From Streptococcus oralis (GTDB lineage: Bacteria; Bacillota; Bacilli; Lactobacillales; Streptococcaceae), in NCBI RefSeq assembly GCF_016127915.1, contig NZ_CP066059.1:1198001-1262000 (forward strand): a stretch of 64,000 nt of DNA. Reading direction: 5' to 3'. Position numbers and translations under genes: made by a program. Positions within the stretch are counted from its first letter, which is position 1. Each line of letters opens with the position of its first letter. The notes under the pieces were generated by a model. It had not been told where the DNA came from. It searched no databases and saw only the letters and a program-made list of their open reading frames with translations. Positions 45,989 through 56,906 of this stretch are shown here, piece by piece.

Positions 45989-47251
45989 CTATCCTGCTTT
46001 TCCGATGGCAAGTGCATAGATAAAGAAAATAGCAAAGCCAAAGAGGAAAATCAATCCTGCGATAGCAAGGAGTTTTAGCCAGGAAGGAAGATTTTTATTC
46101 TCACGTGTCACTAAAACATAGTTCAGAAGAGCGAAGAATGGTGTTGTCAGGAAAGAACCGATCATGGCAAAGCGAAGCATGGTTGAAACTTGTCCAGCAA
46201 AGAATTTAATAATTACGATACCAATGATAGCGGTAATGGTCATCCAGATGTTCAAAGATTTACGAGTATCCTCTTTTTGACGAATCAAGAGTCGTAGCGA
46301 TTCCTGATTGACACGAGAGTAACCATCGATAACGGTGATGACTGTTCCAAAGATACAGAGAAAGGCGATAAAGGTAATCAAATAACGGGACCATTCTCCA
46401 AGAACAGAGGCATACATACCCACAAATTGAGAAATGTACTTGGCTGAAGCAGCTTCAACTGCCTGCCCGGTAGGATACTGAATCAGTGCTCCTAGTGCCA
46501 CGAAGAATACAGCTAGGATAGCAGTTCCAATGTAACCAACGTTAAAGTCGAAAAGAGCGTCCGCTGTATTAAAGTTGACGGTCTTTTTCTTTTCAGCAGA
46601 CCAGAGTGAATTGATGGCTGAAATTTCAATAGGGGCAGGCATCCATCCTAAGAGGGAAACGATAAAAGGGAGGGCTGCCATTTGCCAAGGTGTCTTCTCG
46701 ATAAAATCAGAGCTGTATTCTGGATGCTTAATTGCTGCAATGATAACTGCAAGAACTGTTGCAATGGTCAAAGCAGACATGATCCATTTTGCCATACCAT
46801 CCAATAGTTTGTAGCCACCAAAGAGTAGCATAGCCCAAATGACTGCAACAAGGATAAGGGACCATTGAGTGATGCTAAGACCAATCATTGGAAAAGCGCT
46901 AGCGATGATGGCTGAGCACAGAATGGCAACACCAGCTGTGTTGACCATAGCAGAGAAGACATTGAGGACAAAGAAAATCCAGAGATAGAGTCTCCCTTTT
47001 TCGGCGTAGCCTTCGACCAAGGTTTTACCAGTGTCGGCAGTATATTCGGCACCAAAACGGAAAAATGGATATTTAAAAACATTGGCCAAGATAACCAAGA
47101 GGAGTAGTGACCAACCATAAGAACCACCAGCTTGAGTAGAGGATACGATATGAGAACCTCCAACAGCAGCAGAAGCCATGAGGATTCCTGGTCCCATTGC
47201 CTTTAGTTTGCTTGCCCAGGTTGACTGGTTTGATAACGTAACTTGTGACAT
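45989..47251 (-). CDS. Nramp-like transporter lacking the canonical metal-binding residues
   Basis: This 420-residue protein has about 11 helices and aligns with the Nramp fold: GPGILMASAAVGGSHIVSST in TM1 and LLGWMPAPIEISAINS in TM6. Canonical Nramp proteins have DPGN in TM1 and a Met in TM6 for Mn2+ or Fe2+; here the TM1 motif is VGGS and the TM6 ligand region reads PAPIEIS. The substrate is therefore likely not a classical divalent metal. It is monocistronic with its own terminator. Confidence 0.82.
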   Translation of the reverse strand: MSQVTLSNQSTWASKLKAMGPGILMASAAVGGSHIVSSTQAGGSYGWSLLLLVILANVFKYPFFRFGAEYTADTGKTLVEGYAEKGRLYLWIFFVLNVFSAMVNTAGVAILCSAIIASAFPMIGLSITQWSLILVAVIWAMLLFGGYKLLDGMAKWIMSALTIATVLAVIIAAIKHPEYSSDFIEKTPWQMAALPFIVSLLGWMPAPIEISAINSLWSAEKKKTVNFNTADALFDFNVGYIGTAILAVFFVALGALIQYPTGQAVEAASAKYISQFVGMYASVLGEWSRYLITFIAFLCIFGTVITVIDGYSRVNQESLRLLIRQKEDTRKSLNIWMTITAIIGIVIIKFFAGQVSTMLRFAMIGSFLTTPFFALLNYVLVTRENKNLPSWLKLLAIAGLIFLFGFAIFFIYALAIGKAG

Positions 47252-47414
47252 AATAAACGCTCCTATTTTTGAATTTTCAGAATAATCTGAATAGATAGCT
47301 ACTATTCTACAAAAAACTTAAAAGAAATGCAAGGCCATTTTGAAAAAATACAGAAAATTACAGAAAAATTTACATGAAGCAATGAAATTTCTCCAAGGAG
47401 AATATGCTTAAGAC

Positions 47415-47448
47415 TAAAAAATCCGAGAAGAAAGCTTCTCGGATTTTG
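47415..47448 (-). terminator. Terminator of the small membrane protein gene
   Basis: A perfect 12-bp stem, AAATCCGAGAAG with CTTCTCGGATTT, and a T run leftward. Confidence 0.9.
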
Positions 47449-47449
47449 A

Positions 47450-47695
47450 TTATTTCAATTGATCTGTGACGTCTTTTGAGAGCAACATTCCCAGATGGTA
47501 AGTTTTATTGATATGTGCAATGACATCATTGATATTTTCAGTCGTGTGAATTTTTTCTTTGATGTCAGATCTGAATGTCTCGTCCTTCAAGAGTTGCTCT
47601 TGGTAGAGTCTTTGAAGTCTCTCCTTCTCGTACTTATTGAGCAGAAAAAGGAAAACCAAGCTAAGTACAACGAGGATATAAGCATATTGGCTCAT
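47450..47695 (-). CDS. Small single-helix membrane protein
   Basis: This 81-residue protein has one N-terminal membrane helix (YAYILVVLSLVFLFLLNKY) and a charged cytoplasmic helix (YEKERLQRLYQEQLLKDE). GGGAG is 7 bases before the ATG. No family is recognised. It has its own strong terminator. Confidence 0.6.
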   Translation of the reverse strand: MSQYAYILVVLSLVFLFLLNKYEKERLQRLYQEQLLKDETFRSDIKEKIHTTENINDVIAHINKTYHLGMLLSKDVTDQLK

Positions 47696-48021
47696 AAGGA
47701 ATCTCCCAGTGTGATAAAGAAATAGTAAAAGTGAATAAATTATTTCATTGAACAGCTACAAGGCCGAACAAAATATAAATGTTATTTTGCCTCAATCTTT
47801 CAGATTGCTTTGCAATCAAGTGATCTGAAAGATTACATACAATCAATATGATTTGATTGACCAATTTAGTGAGGTGTTTAGGCAAGTGTCTCTGGTTACG
47901 ATGTAAAGAAACATAAATCGACAATATTTATGTTTCTTTACTAGTGAAGCAGTTAGCTAGTCCGCATATAGCGGCTAGCGTCTAACAATTAGGAACTTTA
48001 GTTCCAATTGCTAGTACTGAA
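47696..48021. repeat. Cluster of four unrelated hairpins between two genes
   Basis: No gene is seen in this 326-bp gap. Hairpins: AATCTTTCAGAT/ATCTGAAAGATT (47793-47836); a perfect 16-bp stem GTAAAGAAACATAAAT/ATTTATGTTTCTTTAC (about 47908-47945); GCTAG-CCGC/GCGG-CTAGC (about 47953-47978); CAATT-GGAACT/AGTTCC-AATTG (about 47987-48012). The stems differ in sequence. The end CTAGTACT resembles the end of the hairpin region near 18920. Confidence 0.6.
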
Positions 48022-49713
48022 TCACATCTTCTCCGGCGCTTCTACTCCGAGCAAACGAAGAGCTTCTTTGAGGACGACTGCGGTTGCATAGCTGAGGGCC
48101 AGACGGCTGTCGCGCTCAGGACTTTCATCTAGAATACGTGTATGTGCATAGTACTTGTTAAAAGCTTGAGCCAAACTAATCGCAAATTTCGCAATGATAG
48201 AAGGTTCAAAGTTATCTGCTGCACGATTGATAATACGTGGGAAGTCTTGGAGTAGTTTAATGATTTCCCAGCTTTCAGCATCATTCAGGCTGTAGTTGCT
48301 AGCTGTATCTGGTTTGAAATCGGCTTTGCGCAAGATAGATTGGATACGAGCGTAGGCGTATTGAACGTAAGGTCCAGTTTCTCCTTCAAAGGATACCATA
48401 GCCTCAAGGTCGAAGTCATATCCATTTGTACGGTCGGTCTTAAGATCATAGAACTTGATAGCCCCAACTCCAACAGCGTGGGCAACCTGGTCTTTATTTT
48501 CTAACTCAGGATTTTTCGCTTCGATTTGGGCCTTGGCACGACTAACAGCCTCTGCAATAGTAGGCTCTAGCAAGATGACATTTCCTTTACGAGTAGAGAG
48601 TTTTTTTCCTTCTTTTGTTACCAATCCAAACGGAACATGGATAATGTCTTGGCTCCAATCATAGCCCATCTCTTGTAGTACTGCCTTGAGTTGTTTGAAG
48701 TGGGCAGATTGCTCTTGACCAACAACATAGATGGATTTGGCAAATTGGTATTCGTTTTTACGGTAAAGCGCTGCAGCCAAGTCACGTGTGATATAGAGAG
48801 TTGCACCATCAGATTTTTTGATAAGGGCTGGATGTTCAATTCCATATTTCTCAAGATTGACAACTTGGGCTCCCTCTGACTCAACAAGAAGTCCTTTTTC
48901 AGCGAGAATGTCTACAACAGCATCCATCTTATCATTGTAGAAGGCTTCTCCGTTGTAGCTGTCAAATTCGACTTGCAATTCATTGTAAAGGCGGTTGAAT
49001 TCCACCAAACTTTCATCACGGAACCATTGCCAGAGAGCGAGGGCTTCCTCATCTCCATTTTCCAGTTTGCGGAACCATTCGCGTGCTTCTTCATCCAAGC
49101 TAGGATCTTTTTCAGCTTCAGCATTGATGCGAACGTAGAGTTTAAGAAGTTCATCGATTGGATGCGCTTTAACAGCTTCCTCATTTCCCCATTTCTTGTA
49201 GGCAACGATTAACATTCCAAACTGTTTGCCCCAGTCTCCCAAATGGTTGACCTTGACCGTTTGATAGCCGATTTTTTGGAAAATATGTGACAAGCTATCT
49301 CCGATAACAGTTGAACGCAGGTGCCCAATAGAGAATGGTTTTGCGATGTTGGGACTAGACATGTCGATAACGACATTTTCTTGCTTGCCAATGGTTTGGT
49401 CGGCATAGCGTTCTTTTTCAGTGATAACATCCTGTAATACCTGAGCCGAAATAGCACTTTTATCAAGGAAAAAGTTGACGTAAGGTCCTGTTGCAACAAC
49501 CTTTTCAAAGGCCTGACTATTAATTTTTTCAGCAATATCTGCTGCAATCATTTGCGGAGCTTTACGCTCGACCTTTGCTAGAGAAAAGGCAGGGAAGGCG
49601 ATGTCTCCCATTTCTGAGTTTTTAGGTGTTTCCAGTAAATTTAAAATAGCCTCTTGATCCAGGCTATCAATGACGCTAGCCAACTCGCTAGCAATCAATT
49701 CTTTTGTATTCAT
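48022..49713 (-). CDS. argS: Arginyl-tRNA synthetase
   Basis: This 563-residue class I synthetase has an N-terminal Add1 domain, the HIGH-equivalent [16 protein letters not shown] (about residues 119-134), the KMSKS-equivalent KLSTRKGN (about 370), and a C-terminal DALR anticodon-binding domain. It is complete. Its promoter region faces argR. Confidence 0.95.
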   Translation of the reverse strand: MNTKELIASELASVIDSLDQEAILNLLETPKNSEMGDIAFPAFSLAKVERKAPQMIAADIAEKINSQAFEKVVATGPYVNFFLDKSAISAQVLQDVITEKERYADQTIGKQENVVIDMSSPNIAKPFSIGHLRSTVIGDSLSHIFQKIGYQTVKVNHLGDWGKQFGMLIVAYKKWGNEEAVKAHPIDELLKLYVRINAEAEKDPSLDEEAREWFRKLENGDEEALALWQWFRDESLVEFNRLYNELQVEFDSYNGEAFYNDKMDAVVDILAEKGLLVESEGAQVVNLEKYGIEHPALIKKSDGATLYITRDLAAALYRKNEYQFAKSIYVVGQEQSAHFKQLKAVLQEMGYDWSQDIIHVPFGLVTKEGKKLSTRKGNVILLEPTIAEAVSRAKAQIEAKNPELENKDQVAHAVGVGAIKFYDLKTDRTNGYDFDLEAMVSFEGETGPYVQYAYARIQSILRKADFKPDTASNYSLNDAESWEIIKLLQDFPRIINRAADNFEPSIIAKFAISLAQAFNKYYAHTRILDESPERDSRLALSYATAVVLKEALRLLGVEAPEKM

Positions 49714-49804
49714 AAGGGCTCCTTTTGGGCTTTTTTACTATTTTAACACAATTTACTACATTTTTTGAGAAAGAAAAGAATTTTTTTGAATTATCTATTT
49801 TTTT

Positions 49805-49813
49805 TGGTATAAT
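49805..49813 (+). promoter_or_regulatory. Extended -10 promoter of argR
   Basis: TGGTATAAT is a perfect extended -10 box, 55 bases before the argR start, in the gap divergent from argS. Confidence 0.65.
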
Positions 49814-49867
49814 ATAGTTATAAAATAAATGTAAAACTTGTTATAAATATTCACTTAAGAGGATAAT

Positions 49868-50314
49868 ATGAGAAAAAGAGAACGGCATCAGTTGATTAAA
49901 AAGATGATCACCGAAGAAAAACTTGGGACACAAAAAGAGATTCAAGATCGTTTAGAAGCTCGTAATGTTTATGTGACACAAACGACTTTGTCACGTGATT
50001 TGCGTGAAATCGGCTTGACCAAGGTTAAGAAAAATGATATGGTGTATTATGTACTAGCAAATGAGACAGATAAGATTGATTTAGTTGAGTTTTTGTCTCA
50101 TCATTTAGAAGGAGTTGCAAGAGCAGAGTTTACCTTGGTACTTCATACTAAACTTGGGGAAGCTGCAGTCTTAGCAAACATTGTAGATGCAAACAAGGAT
50201 GAATGGATTTTAGGAACGGTTGCTGGTGCTAATACCTTATTGGTTATTTGTCGAGACCAGCACGTTGCCAAGCTGATGGAAGATCGTTTGCTAGATTTGA
50301 TGAAAGATAAATAA
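49868..50314 (+). CDS. argR: Arginine repressor ArgR/AhrC family
   Basis: This 148-residue regulator has an N-terminal winged helix ([33 protein letters not shown]) and a C-terminal arginine-binding hexamerisation domain with [13 protein letters not shown]. Streptococci carry several such regulators; which one this is cannot be settled. It may act on the argGH operon in this window. It is followed by a terminator and mutS. Confidence 0.9.
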   Translation: MRKRERHQLIKKMITEEKLGTQKEIQDRLEARNVYVTQTTLSRDLREIGLTKVKKNDMVYYVLANETDKIDLVEFLSHHLEGVARAEFTLVLHTKLGEAAVLANIVDANKDEWILGTVAGANTLLVICRDQHVAKLMEDRLLDLMKDK

Positions 50315-50348
50315 GGTCTTGGGAGTTGCTCTCAAGACTTATTTTTAG
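50309..50348 (+). terminator. Terminator between argR and mutS
   Basis: AATAAG-TCTTG-GAG and CTCAAGACTTATT pair with two bulged G, followed by TTTTT. The stem overlaps the argR stop codon, and read-through into mutS is likely because only 50 bases separate the genes. Confidence 0.7.
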
Positions 50349-50364
50349 CAAGGAGAGACGGAAA

Positions 50365-52899
50365 ATGGCAACAGAAAAGCTATCACCCGGCATGCAACAG
50401 TATGTGGATATTAAGAAACAATACCCAGATGCTTTTTTGCTTTTTCGAATGGGTGATTTTTACGAGTTGTTTTATGAAGATGCAATTAATGCAGCACAGA
50501 TTTTAGAAATTTCCTTAACGAGTCGGAATAAAAATGCAGAAAATCCGATACCCATGGCGGGTGTCCCCTATCATTCTGCCCAGCAGTATATCGATGTTCT
50601 GATTGAGCAGGGCTATAAGGTAGCCATTGCCGAACAGATGGAAGATCCCAAACAAGCGGTTGGTGTTGTCAAGCGAGAGGTGGTTCAGGTCATCACACCT
50701 GGAACGGTCGTTGATAGCAGTAAGCCGGATAGTCAGAATAATTTCTTGGTTGCTTTAGATCGTGATGGCAATCAGTTTGGTCTAGCTTATATGGACCTGG
50801 TGACCGGTGATTTTTATGTGACAGGTCTATTAGATTTTACGTTGGTTTGTGGGGAAATCCGTAACCTAAAGGCTCGTGAAGTGGTGCTGGGTTATGACTT
50901 GTCTGAGGAAGAAGAACAAATCCTCAGCCGTCAGATGAACTTGGTGCTCTCTTATGAGAAGGATGGCTTTGAGGATGTCCATTTACTGGATCCACGTTTG
51001 GCAGCTGTGGAGCAAGCGGCAGCTAGTAAGCTCCTCCAGTATGTTCACCGGACTCAGATGCGGGAATTGAACCACCTCAAACCAGTTATCCGCTATGAAA
51101 TTAAAGATTTCTTACAGATGGACTATGCGACCAAGGCTAGTCTGGATTTGGTTGAGAATGCCCGTTCAGGTAAGAAGCAAGGCAGCCTTTTCTGGCTTTT
51201 GGATGAAACCAAAACGGCTATGGGTATGCGGCTCTTACGGTCCTGGATTCATCGTCCCTTGATTGATAAGGAGCGAATCGTCCAACGTCAAGAGGTGGTG
51301 CAGGTCTTTCTTGACCACTTCTTTGAGCGCAGCGATTTGACAGACAGTCTCAAGGGTGTTTATGATATCGAGCGCTTGGCTAGCCGAGTTTCTTTTGGCA
51401 AAACCAATCCCAAGGATCTCTTGCAGTTGGCGACCACCTTATCCAGTGTACCACGGATTCGTGCGATTTTAGAAGGCATGGAGCAGCCTACTCTGGGCTA
51501 TCTTATCGAACAGTTAGATGCCATCCCTGAGTTGGAGTGCTTGATTAGTGCTGCCATTGCTCCTGAAGCTCCTCATGTGATTACGGAAGGTGGCATTATC
51601 CGTACGGGATTTGATGAGACCTTAGACAAGTACCGTCGTGTGCTCAGAGAAGGGACTAGTTGGATTGCTGAGATTGAGGCTAAGGAGAGAGAAAACTCTG
51701 GCATCAGCACGCTTAAGATTGACTACAATAAAAAGGACGGCTACTATTTCCATGTGACCAATTCGCAACTGGGAAATGTGCCAGCCCACTTTTTCCGCAA
51801 GGCAACGCTGAAAAACTCAGAACGCTTTGGTACCGAAGAATTAGCCCGTATCGAGGGAGATATGCTGGAGGCGCGTGAGAAGTCAGCCAACCTAGAATAC
51901 GAAATCTTTATGCGCATCCGTGAGGAAGTCAGCAAGTACATCCAGCGTTTGCAGGCTCTAGCCCAAGGAATTGCAACGGTTGATGTCTTGCAAAGTCTGG
52001 CGGTTGTGGCTGAAACCCAGCATTTGATTCGACCTGAGTTTGGGGATGATTCACAAATCGATATCAAGAAAGGGCGCCATGCTGTCGTTGAAAAGGTTAT
52101 GGGAGCTCAGACCTACATTCCAAACAGTATTCAGATGTCAGAAGATACCAGCATTCAACTGATTACAGGGCCCAACATGAGTGGGAAGTCTACCTACATG
52201 CGTCAGCTAGCCATGACAGCGGTTATGGCCCAGCTAGGCTCGTATGTACCAGCAGAAAGCGCCCATTTGCCTATCTTCGATGCCATCTTTACCCGTATCG
52301 GAGCGGCAGATGATTTGGTTTCAGGTCAATCAACCTTCATGGTGGAGATGATGGAGGCCAACAATGCCATTTCTCATGCGACCAAGGATTCCTTGATTCT
52401 CTTTGATGAATTGGGACGTGGGACTGCAACTTATGACGGAATGGCTCTGGCCCAATCCATCATCGAATACATCCATGAACATATCGGAGCCAAAACCCTC
52501 TTTGCGACCCACTACCATGAGTTGACAAGTCTGGAGTCTAGCTTGGAACACTTGGTCAATGTCCACGTGGCAACCTTGGAGCAGGATGGACAGGTTACCT
52601 TCCTTCACAAGATTGAATCAGGAGCAGCTGACAAATCCTATGGTATCCACGTTGCTAAGATTGCTGGTTTACCAGCAGAACTTTTAGCAAGGGCGGATAA
52701 GATATTAACTCAACTGGAGAATCAAGGAACGGAAAGTCCTGCTCCCATGAGAGAAACAAGTGCTGTCACAGAGCAGATGTCACTCTTTGATGCGCCTGAA
52801 GAACATCCTATCCTAGCAGAATTAGCTAAACTGGATGTATACAATATGACACCTATGCAGGCTATGAATATCTTAGTTGAGCTTAAACAAAAAATATAA
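50365..52899 (+). CDS. mutS: DNA mismatch repair ATPase MutS (HexA)
   Basis: This 844-residue protein recognises base mismatches. The mismatch-binding FxE motif is in RMGDFYELF (about residues 33-41). Walker A is GPNMSGKST (about 602), followed by [12 protein letters not shown]. The ATG at 50365 follows AAGGAGAGA and gives the length known for pneumococcal HexA. In streptococci the Hex system also limits recombination during transformation. Its partner mutL lies 1.3 kb downstream. Confidence 0.96.
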   Translation: MATEKLSPGMQQYVDIKKQYPDAFLLFRMGDFYELFYEDAINAAQILEISLTSRNKNAENPIPMAGVPYHSAQQYIDVLIEQGYKVAIAEQMEDPKQAVGVVKREVVQVITPGTVVDSSKPDSQNNFLVALDRDGNQFGLAYMDLVTGDFYVTGLLDFTLVCGEIRNLKAREVVLGYDLSEEEEQILSRQMNLVLSYEKDGFEDVHLLDPRLAAVEQAAASKLLQYVHRTQMRELNHLKPVIRYEIKDFLQMDYATKASLDLVENARSGKKQGSLFWLLDETKTAMGMRLLRSWIHRPLIDKERIVQRQEVVQVFLDHFFERSDLTDSLKGVYDIERLASRVSFGKTNPKDLLQLATTLSSVPRIRAILEGMEQPTLGYLIEQLDAIPELECLISAAIAPEAPHVITEGGIIRTGFDETLDKYRRVLREGTSWIAEIEAKERENSGISTLKIDYNKKDGYYFHVTNSQLGNVPAHFFRKATLKNSERFGTEELARIEGDMLEAREKSANLEYEIFMRIREEVSKYIQRLQALAQGIATVDVLQSLAVVAETQHLIRPEFGDDSQIDIKKGRHAVVEKVMGAQTYIPNSIQMSEDTSIQLITGPNMSGKSTYMRQLAMTAVMAQLGSYVPAESAHLPIFDAIFTRIGAADDLVSGQSTFMVEMMEANNAISHATKDSLILFDELGRGTATYDGMALAQSIIEYIHEHIGAKTLFATHYHELTSLESSLEHLVNVHVATLEQDGQVTFLHKIESGAADKSYGIHVAKIAGLPAELLARADKILTQLENQGTESPAPMRETSAVTEQMSLFDAPEEHPILAELAKLDVYNMTPMQAMNILVELKQKI

Positions 52900-52902
52900 A
52901 AA

Positions 52903-52938
52903 GGGTCCCACTCATGCATTTGTGAGTGGGATTTTTCT
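52903..52938. terminator. Terminator between convergent mutS and DUF3021 genes
   Basis: TCCCACTCA and TGAGTGGGA form a perfect 9-bp stem with T run rightward. Confidence 0.88.
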
Positions 52939-52941
52939 CTA

Positions 52942-53400
52942 TTACTTTTTATGAGCCAAGAGTTGATTGATGTGGTCTACTTTTTTAGCTTCTCTTTTAT
53001 AGAGAATAACCCAGATGATGAGGTAGACGATCGCAAACTCTGGAATGAGCTGGAGATAGAAGGTCCAGTGGAAGGGGAACCAACCAGCCAGAGTTGCTAG
53101 TGGAACAAAGCCAGCCAACATGAGGAAGAAATGGGAAAGTGTTGCACGGAGTAAGCTCCAGTCATGGCTGAATAAGCGACTGCCAAAGCTAAAGAGAACG
53201 CCGATAGCTGACCAGATGATCATGCAGTAGAGCAAGACCAGAGCACCGTGAACCCGATGTTGCACCATCACTTGGCCGATAAGAGAGTCGGAACTTAGTG
53301 GTGCGTAGGTATTTGGGGCATAAATGAGTGAAAAAAGGATAGAGAGGATGAGGCCGATAAGTACACCAGCAGCTGCATCGTGAAAGATTTGTTTTTTCAT
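52942..53400 (-). CDS. DUF3021 membrane protein
   Basis: This 152-residue protein has four membrane helices (about 8-27, 50-70, 85-107 and 115-137) and a basic tail. DUF3021 proteins are regularly encoded next to LytTR regulators and often act as their membrane inhibitors. It overlaps the LytTR gene by 4 bases. Promoter not visible inside; it depends on the upstream gene. Confidence 0.87.
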   Translation of the reverse strand: MKKQIFHDAAAGVLIGLILSILFSLIYAPNTYAPLSSDSLIGQVMVQHRVHGALVLLYCMIIWSAIGVLFSFGSRLFSHDWSLLRATLSHFFLMLAGFVPLATLAGWFPFHWTFYLQLIPEFAIVYLIIWVILYKREAKKVDHINQLLAHKK

Positions 53401-53837
53401 AGTTCTAATTTCTCCTTGATGATTTTCAGGTAACGGCGAGATGAGTAGGTAAAGCTTTCGTTTTTGAGAAAGATTTCGACTAGGCCGTTGGGGGTTAGTT
53501 TGAGATGAGAGATAGCGTCAATATTAACGATTTCAGATTGGGAAATTTGGATAAAAGTGGTCGGCAAGAGTTCAAGAACCTGATAGAGTCGCAAATCAAT
53601 GCTGTAGGTCTGAGATGCAGTTTCTGCTAGAACCTTTCGATTCTCGATATAGAAGCGCTGAATCTTACCAATTTCAACTAGATAGACCTGATCTTCAATC
53701 TTTCCTTTGATTGTTTCTTTTTGGTCCAGATTTTCAGCGAACTCGATGACTTTCTGGACTTTTTCGGTTGATTTAGGTGCTTGGACAATCAGCTTTTCCT
53801 CCTCGTAAGTCTCCTTAATCTGTAGTTCTACTTTCAT
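53397..53837 (-). CDS. LytTR-domain DNA-binding regulator
   Basis: This 146-residue protein has a short N-terminal region and a LytTR domain (about 50-146: VYLVEIGKIQRFYIENRKV, FIQISQSEIVNIDAISHLK, SRRYLKIIKEKL). There is no receiver domain, so it is not a classical response regulator. With the DUF3021 partner it forms the kind of LytTR regulatory system known in streptococci (for example HdrMR/BrsMR). AGGAGG precedes the ATG. Confidence 0.88.
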   Translation of the reverse strand: MKVELQIKETYEEEKLIVQAPKSTEKVQKVIEFAENLDQKETIKGKIEDQVYLVEIGKIQRFYIENRKVLAETASQTYSIDLRLYQVLELLPTTFIQISQSEIVNIDAISHLKLTPNGLVEIFLKNESFTYSSRRYLKIIKEKLEL

Positions 53838-53896
53838 AAATTTCCCTCCTTTTCAGTTATACAAGGTTAATCTCACTTCTTGTACACCTTTATTAA

Positions 53897-53999
53897 TACT
53901 CTTCAAAAATCAAATTCAAACCACGTCAGCGTCGCCTTGCCGTACTAAAGTACTGTCTGCGCCTAGCTTTCTAGTTTGCTCTTTGATTTTTATTGAGTA
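53897..53999 (-). repeat. RUP-like repeat, copy 2 (103 bp)
   Basis: This is the same 103-bp element as at 22706, in the opposite orientation, starting TACTCTTCAAAAATCAAATT and ending TTTTTATTGAGTA. It lies between the divergent LytTR and mutL genes, 97 bases upstream of the mutL -10 box. Confidence 0.8.
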
Positions 54000-54094
54000 T
54001 ACCACTATTTTACGACCCATGGCAAGAGCTTTTGCCTATGTGGAGAGATTTAGCGTCTATGTGGTATTTGCTTTTTCTGGTAACATCTGAAATA

Positions 54095-54103
54095 TGGTAT
54101 AAT
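54095..54103 (+). promoter_or_regulatory. Extended -10 promoter of mutL
   Basis: TGGTATAAT is a perfect extended -10 box, 48 bases before the mutL start. Confidence 0.7.
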
Positions 54104-54150
54104 AGCACTAATCAATTTCTAGGAAAATAGATACAGAAAGGGGCTGAAAG

Positions 54151-56100
54151 ATGTCTCATATTATTGAATTGCCAGAGGTGCTGGCAAACCAGATCGCGGC
54201 AGGAGAGGTCATTGAACGTCCTGCTAGTGTGGTCAAAGAGTTGGTAGAAAATGCCATTGACGCAGGTTCTAGCCAGATTATCATCGAGATTGAGGAAGCT
54301 GGTCTTAAGAAAATCCAAATCACCGATAATGGTCACGGGATTCCCCACGATGAAGTCGAGTTGGCTCTTCGCCGTCATGCAACTAGTAAGATTAAGAATC
54401 AGGCAGATCTTTTTCGGATTCGGACTCTCGGTTTTCGTGGTGAAGCTTTGCCTTCTATCGCATCTGTTAGTGTACTGACTCTTTTGACAGCGGTGGATGG
54501 TGCCAGTCACGGGACCAAGCTCGTTGCGCGTGGGGGAGAAGTTGAGGAAGTTATCCCAGCGACTAGTCCTGTGGGGACCAAAGTTTGTGTGGAGGACCTC
54601 TTTTTCAACACACCTGCCCGCCTCAAGTATATGAAGAGCCAGCAAGCGGAGCTGTCTCATATCATTGATATTGTCAACCGTCTGGGCTTGGCCCATCCCG
54701 AGATTTCTTTTAGTTTAATCAGTGATGGAAAGGAAATGACGCGGACAGCAGGGACTGGTCAACTGCGACAAGCAATCGCAGGAATTTATGGTTTGGCAAG
54801 TGCCAAGAAGATGATTGCCATTGAGAACTCTGACTTAGATTTCGAAATTACAGGTTTTGTGTCTCTGCCTGAGTTAACCCGAGCAAATCGTAACTATATC
54901 AGCCTCTTCATCAATGGCCGCTATATCAAGAACTTCTTGCTCAATCGCGCTATTCTTGACGGTTACGGAAGCAAGCTCATGGTAGGGCGTTTTCCACTGG
55001 CTGTCATTCACATCCATATTGATCCTTATCTGGCTGATGTCAATGTGCATCCAACCAAGCAAGAAGTGCGGATTTCTAAGGAAAGAGAACTGATGGCGCT
55101 GGTCTCAGAAGCCATTTCCAACAGTCTCAAGGAGCAAGCCTTGATCCCTGATGCCTTGGAAAATCTTGCCAAGTCGACCATTCGCAATCGTCAAAAGGTA
55201 GAGCAGACCATTCTCCCACTCAAAGAAAATACGCTTTACTATGAAAAAACAGAACTCTCAAAACCTAGTCAAGTTGAGGTAGCTGATCACCAGGTTGAAT
55301 TAACTGAGGAGGGTAGGGACCTAACCCTGTTTGCCAAGGAAACCTTGAACCAGCTAACCAAGCCAGCAAAACTGCATTTTGCAGAGAGAAAGCCTGCTAA
55401 CTACGACCAACTAGACCATCCAGAGTTAGATTTTGCTAGCCTCGATAAGGCTTATGACAAGCTGGAGCGAGAAGAATCATCCAGCTTCCCAGAGTTGGAG
55501 TTTTTCGGACAAATGCACGGGACCTATCTTTTTGCCCAAGGGCGAGATGGCCTCTACATCATAGACCAGCACGCCGCTCAGGAACGAGTTAAGTACGAGG
55601 AATACCGTGAAAGCATTGGCAATGTTGACCAAAGCCAGCAGCAACTCCTAGTGCCCTACATCTTTGAATTTCCTGCAGATGATGCTCTTCGTCTCAGGGA
55701 AAGAATGGCACTTTTAGAGGAAGTGGGTGTCTTTTTAGCAGAGTACGGAGAAAATCAATTTATCCTGCGTGAGCATCCTATTTGGATGGTAGAGGAAGAA
55801 ATCGAGTCTGGTATCTATGAAATGTGCGACATGCTGCTCTTGACCAAGGAAGTTTCGATCAAGAAATACCGAGCAGAGCTAGCCATCATGATGTCCTGCA
55901 AGCGGTCTATCAAGGCTAACCATCGTATCGATGACCACTCAGCCAGACAACTCCTTTATCAGCTTTCTCAATGTGACAATCCCTATAACTGTCCCCACGG
56001 ACGTCCCGTTTTGGTGCATTTTACCAAGTCGGATATGGAAAAGATGTTCCGACGTATTCAGGAAAATCATACCAGTCTTCGTGAGTTGGGGAAATATTAA
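54151..56100 (+). CDS. mutL: DNA mismatch repair protein MutL (HexB)
   Basis: This 649-residue GHKL ATPase has [10 protein letters not shown] (about residues 33-42), ITDNGHGI, and [13 protein letters not shown] (about 93-105). The C-terminal dimerisation domain begins near 455. [15 protein letters not shown] motif is seen at about 473-486, and CPHGRPV near the end, as in MutL proteins of streptococci. AAGG precedes the ATG. Confidence 0.95.
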   Translation: MSHIIELPEVLANQIAAGEVIERPASVVKELVENAIDAGSSQIIIEIEEAGLKKIQITDNGHGIPHDEVELALRRHATSKIKNQADLFRIRTLGFRGEALPSIASVSVLTLLTAVDGASHGTKLVARGGEVEEVIPATSPVGTKVCVEDLFFNTPARLKYMKSQQAELSHIIDIVNRLGLAHPEISFSLISDGKEMTRTAGTGQLRQAIAGIYGLASAKKMIAIENSDLDFEITGFVSLPELTRANRNYISLFINGRYIKNFLLNRAILDGYGSKLMVGRFPLAVIHIHIDPYLADVNVHPTKQEVRISKERELMALVSEAISNSLKEQALIPDALENLAKSTIRNRQKVEQTILPLKENTLYYEKTELSKPSQVEVADHQVELTEEGRDLTLFAKETLNQLTKPAKLHFAERKPANYDQLDHPELDFASLDKAYDKLEREESSSFPELEFFGQMHGTYLFAQGRDGLYIIDQHAAQERVKYEEYRESIGNVDQSQQQLLVPYIFEFPADDALRLRERMALLEEVGVFLAEYGENQFILREHPIWMVEEEIESGIYEMCDMLLLTKEVSIKKYRAELAIMMSCKRSIKANHRIDDHSARQLLYQLSQCDNPYNCPHGRPVLVHFTKSDMEKMFRRIQENHTSLRELGKY

Positions 56101-56104
56101 GAAC

Positions 56105-56142
56105 ACAAAAAGCCTTTGTTTTTCCAAACAAGGCTTTTTAGC
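56105..56142 (+). terminator. Terminator of mutL
   Basis: AAAAAGCCTTTGTTT pairs with AAACAAGGCTTTTT around a 4-base loop (one bulge), right after the stop. Confidence 0.85.
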
Positions 56143-56250
56143 TTTTCTAAGGTGGAAACTTTGATTGAGCATGGCTTACTTGACATGAGGTTTACACTTG
56201 CTTGACAAGACCAGTCCTATCAAAGTATTGAAAAATATGAATCAATTGAC

Positions 56251-56751
56251 TCAAGGTTTCGCAGAGTTGTCTTGGTTTGAAGGATTCTCAAGACCAATCA
56301 CTTTATCAAGATAACGTTGTTTGGTTTTGAGAGTCTTGTTGATCGCAGTAGTTGAAGCAATCAAGAGAACGAAGGTCAGCCAAATCCAGGCGGTGAATTC
56401 GGCTGGGAAACTAGAACCGGATAAAAAGAGATAGATAGCTAGAGCCAATACGAAAATATAAATCACCTGCCAGAGACCAAAGGATTTAACTTCTTTATAG
56501 TATTTGTCCTTATCTTCCTCCAAAATCACTGCCGTGGAACCTTTTTCAAAGTTTTCATCCAGTAAGAGATAGTCAGTTGTCACTTGAAAAATCTTGCTTA
56601 ATTCAATGATTTTTTCGATTTCAGGAAGTACTTGTCCAGACTCCCATTTGGAGATGCTTTGCCGAGAAACATTGATTTGTTCTGCTAGTTTTTCTTGGGA
56701 CCAACCTTTTTCCTTTCTGAGCTCAAATAGTTTTTCTGCGAGTTTCATCAT
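56251..56751 (-). CDS. XRE-family regulator with C-terminal membrane segments
   Basis: This 166-residue protein has an N-terminal Cro/CI helix-turn-helix (residues 5-62: [28 protein letters not shown]) and two hydrophobic helices at about 95-112 and 118-137. It is a membrane-tethered regulator of unknown targets. GGAGGAGAGT lies before two adjacent ATG codons. Confidence 0.87.
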   Translation of the reverse strand: MMKLAEKLFELRKEKGWSQEKLAEQINVSRQSISKWESGQVLPEIEKIIELSKIFQVTTDYLLLDENFEKGSTAVILEEDKDKYYKEVKSFGLWQVIYIFVLALAIYLFLSGSSFPAEFTAWIWLTFVLLIASTTAINKTLKTKQRYLDKVIGLENPSNQDNSAKP

Positions 56752-56870
56752 ACTCTCCTCCTTTTTCTACTTCTATCCTAACAATTTTTACTTATAATGA
56801 GAATACAATCTCCTGTACTATTTGTCAACTAGAGGTTGCACCTTTTGTTGCAGTCTGTCTTAGAGAAATA

Positions 56871-56879
56871 TGATATACT
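56871..56879 (+). promoter_or_regulatory. Extended -10 promoter of ruvA
   Basis: TGATATACT is an extended -10 box, 28 bases before the ruvA start. Confidence 0.6.
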
Positions 56880-56906
56880 AGATAGGCAAAATAATGGAGA
56901 AAAACT

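Noticed and set aside
49845-49858. ARG box upstream of argR
   Set aside because: TATAAATATTCA matches only one half of the arginine operator well; too weak without a binding model.
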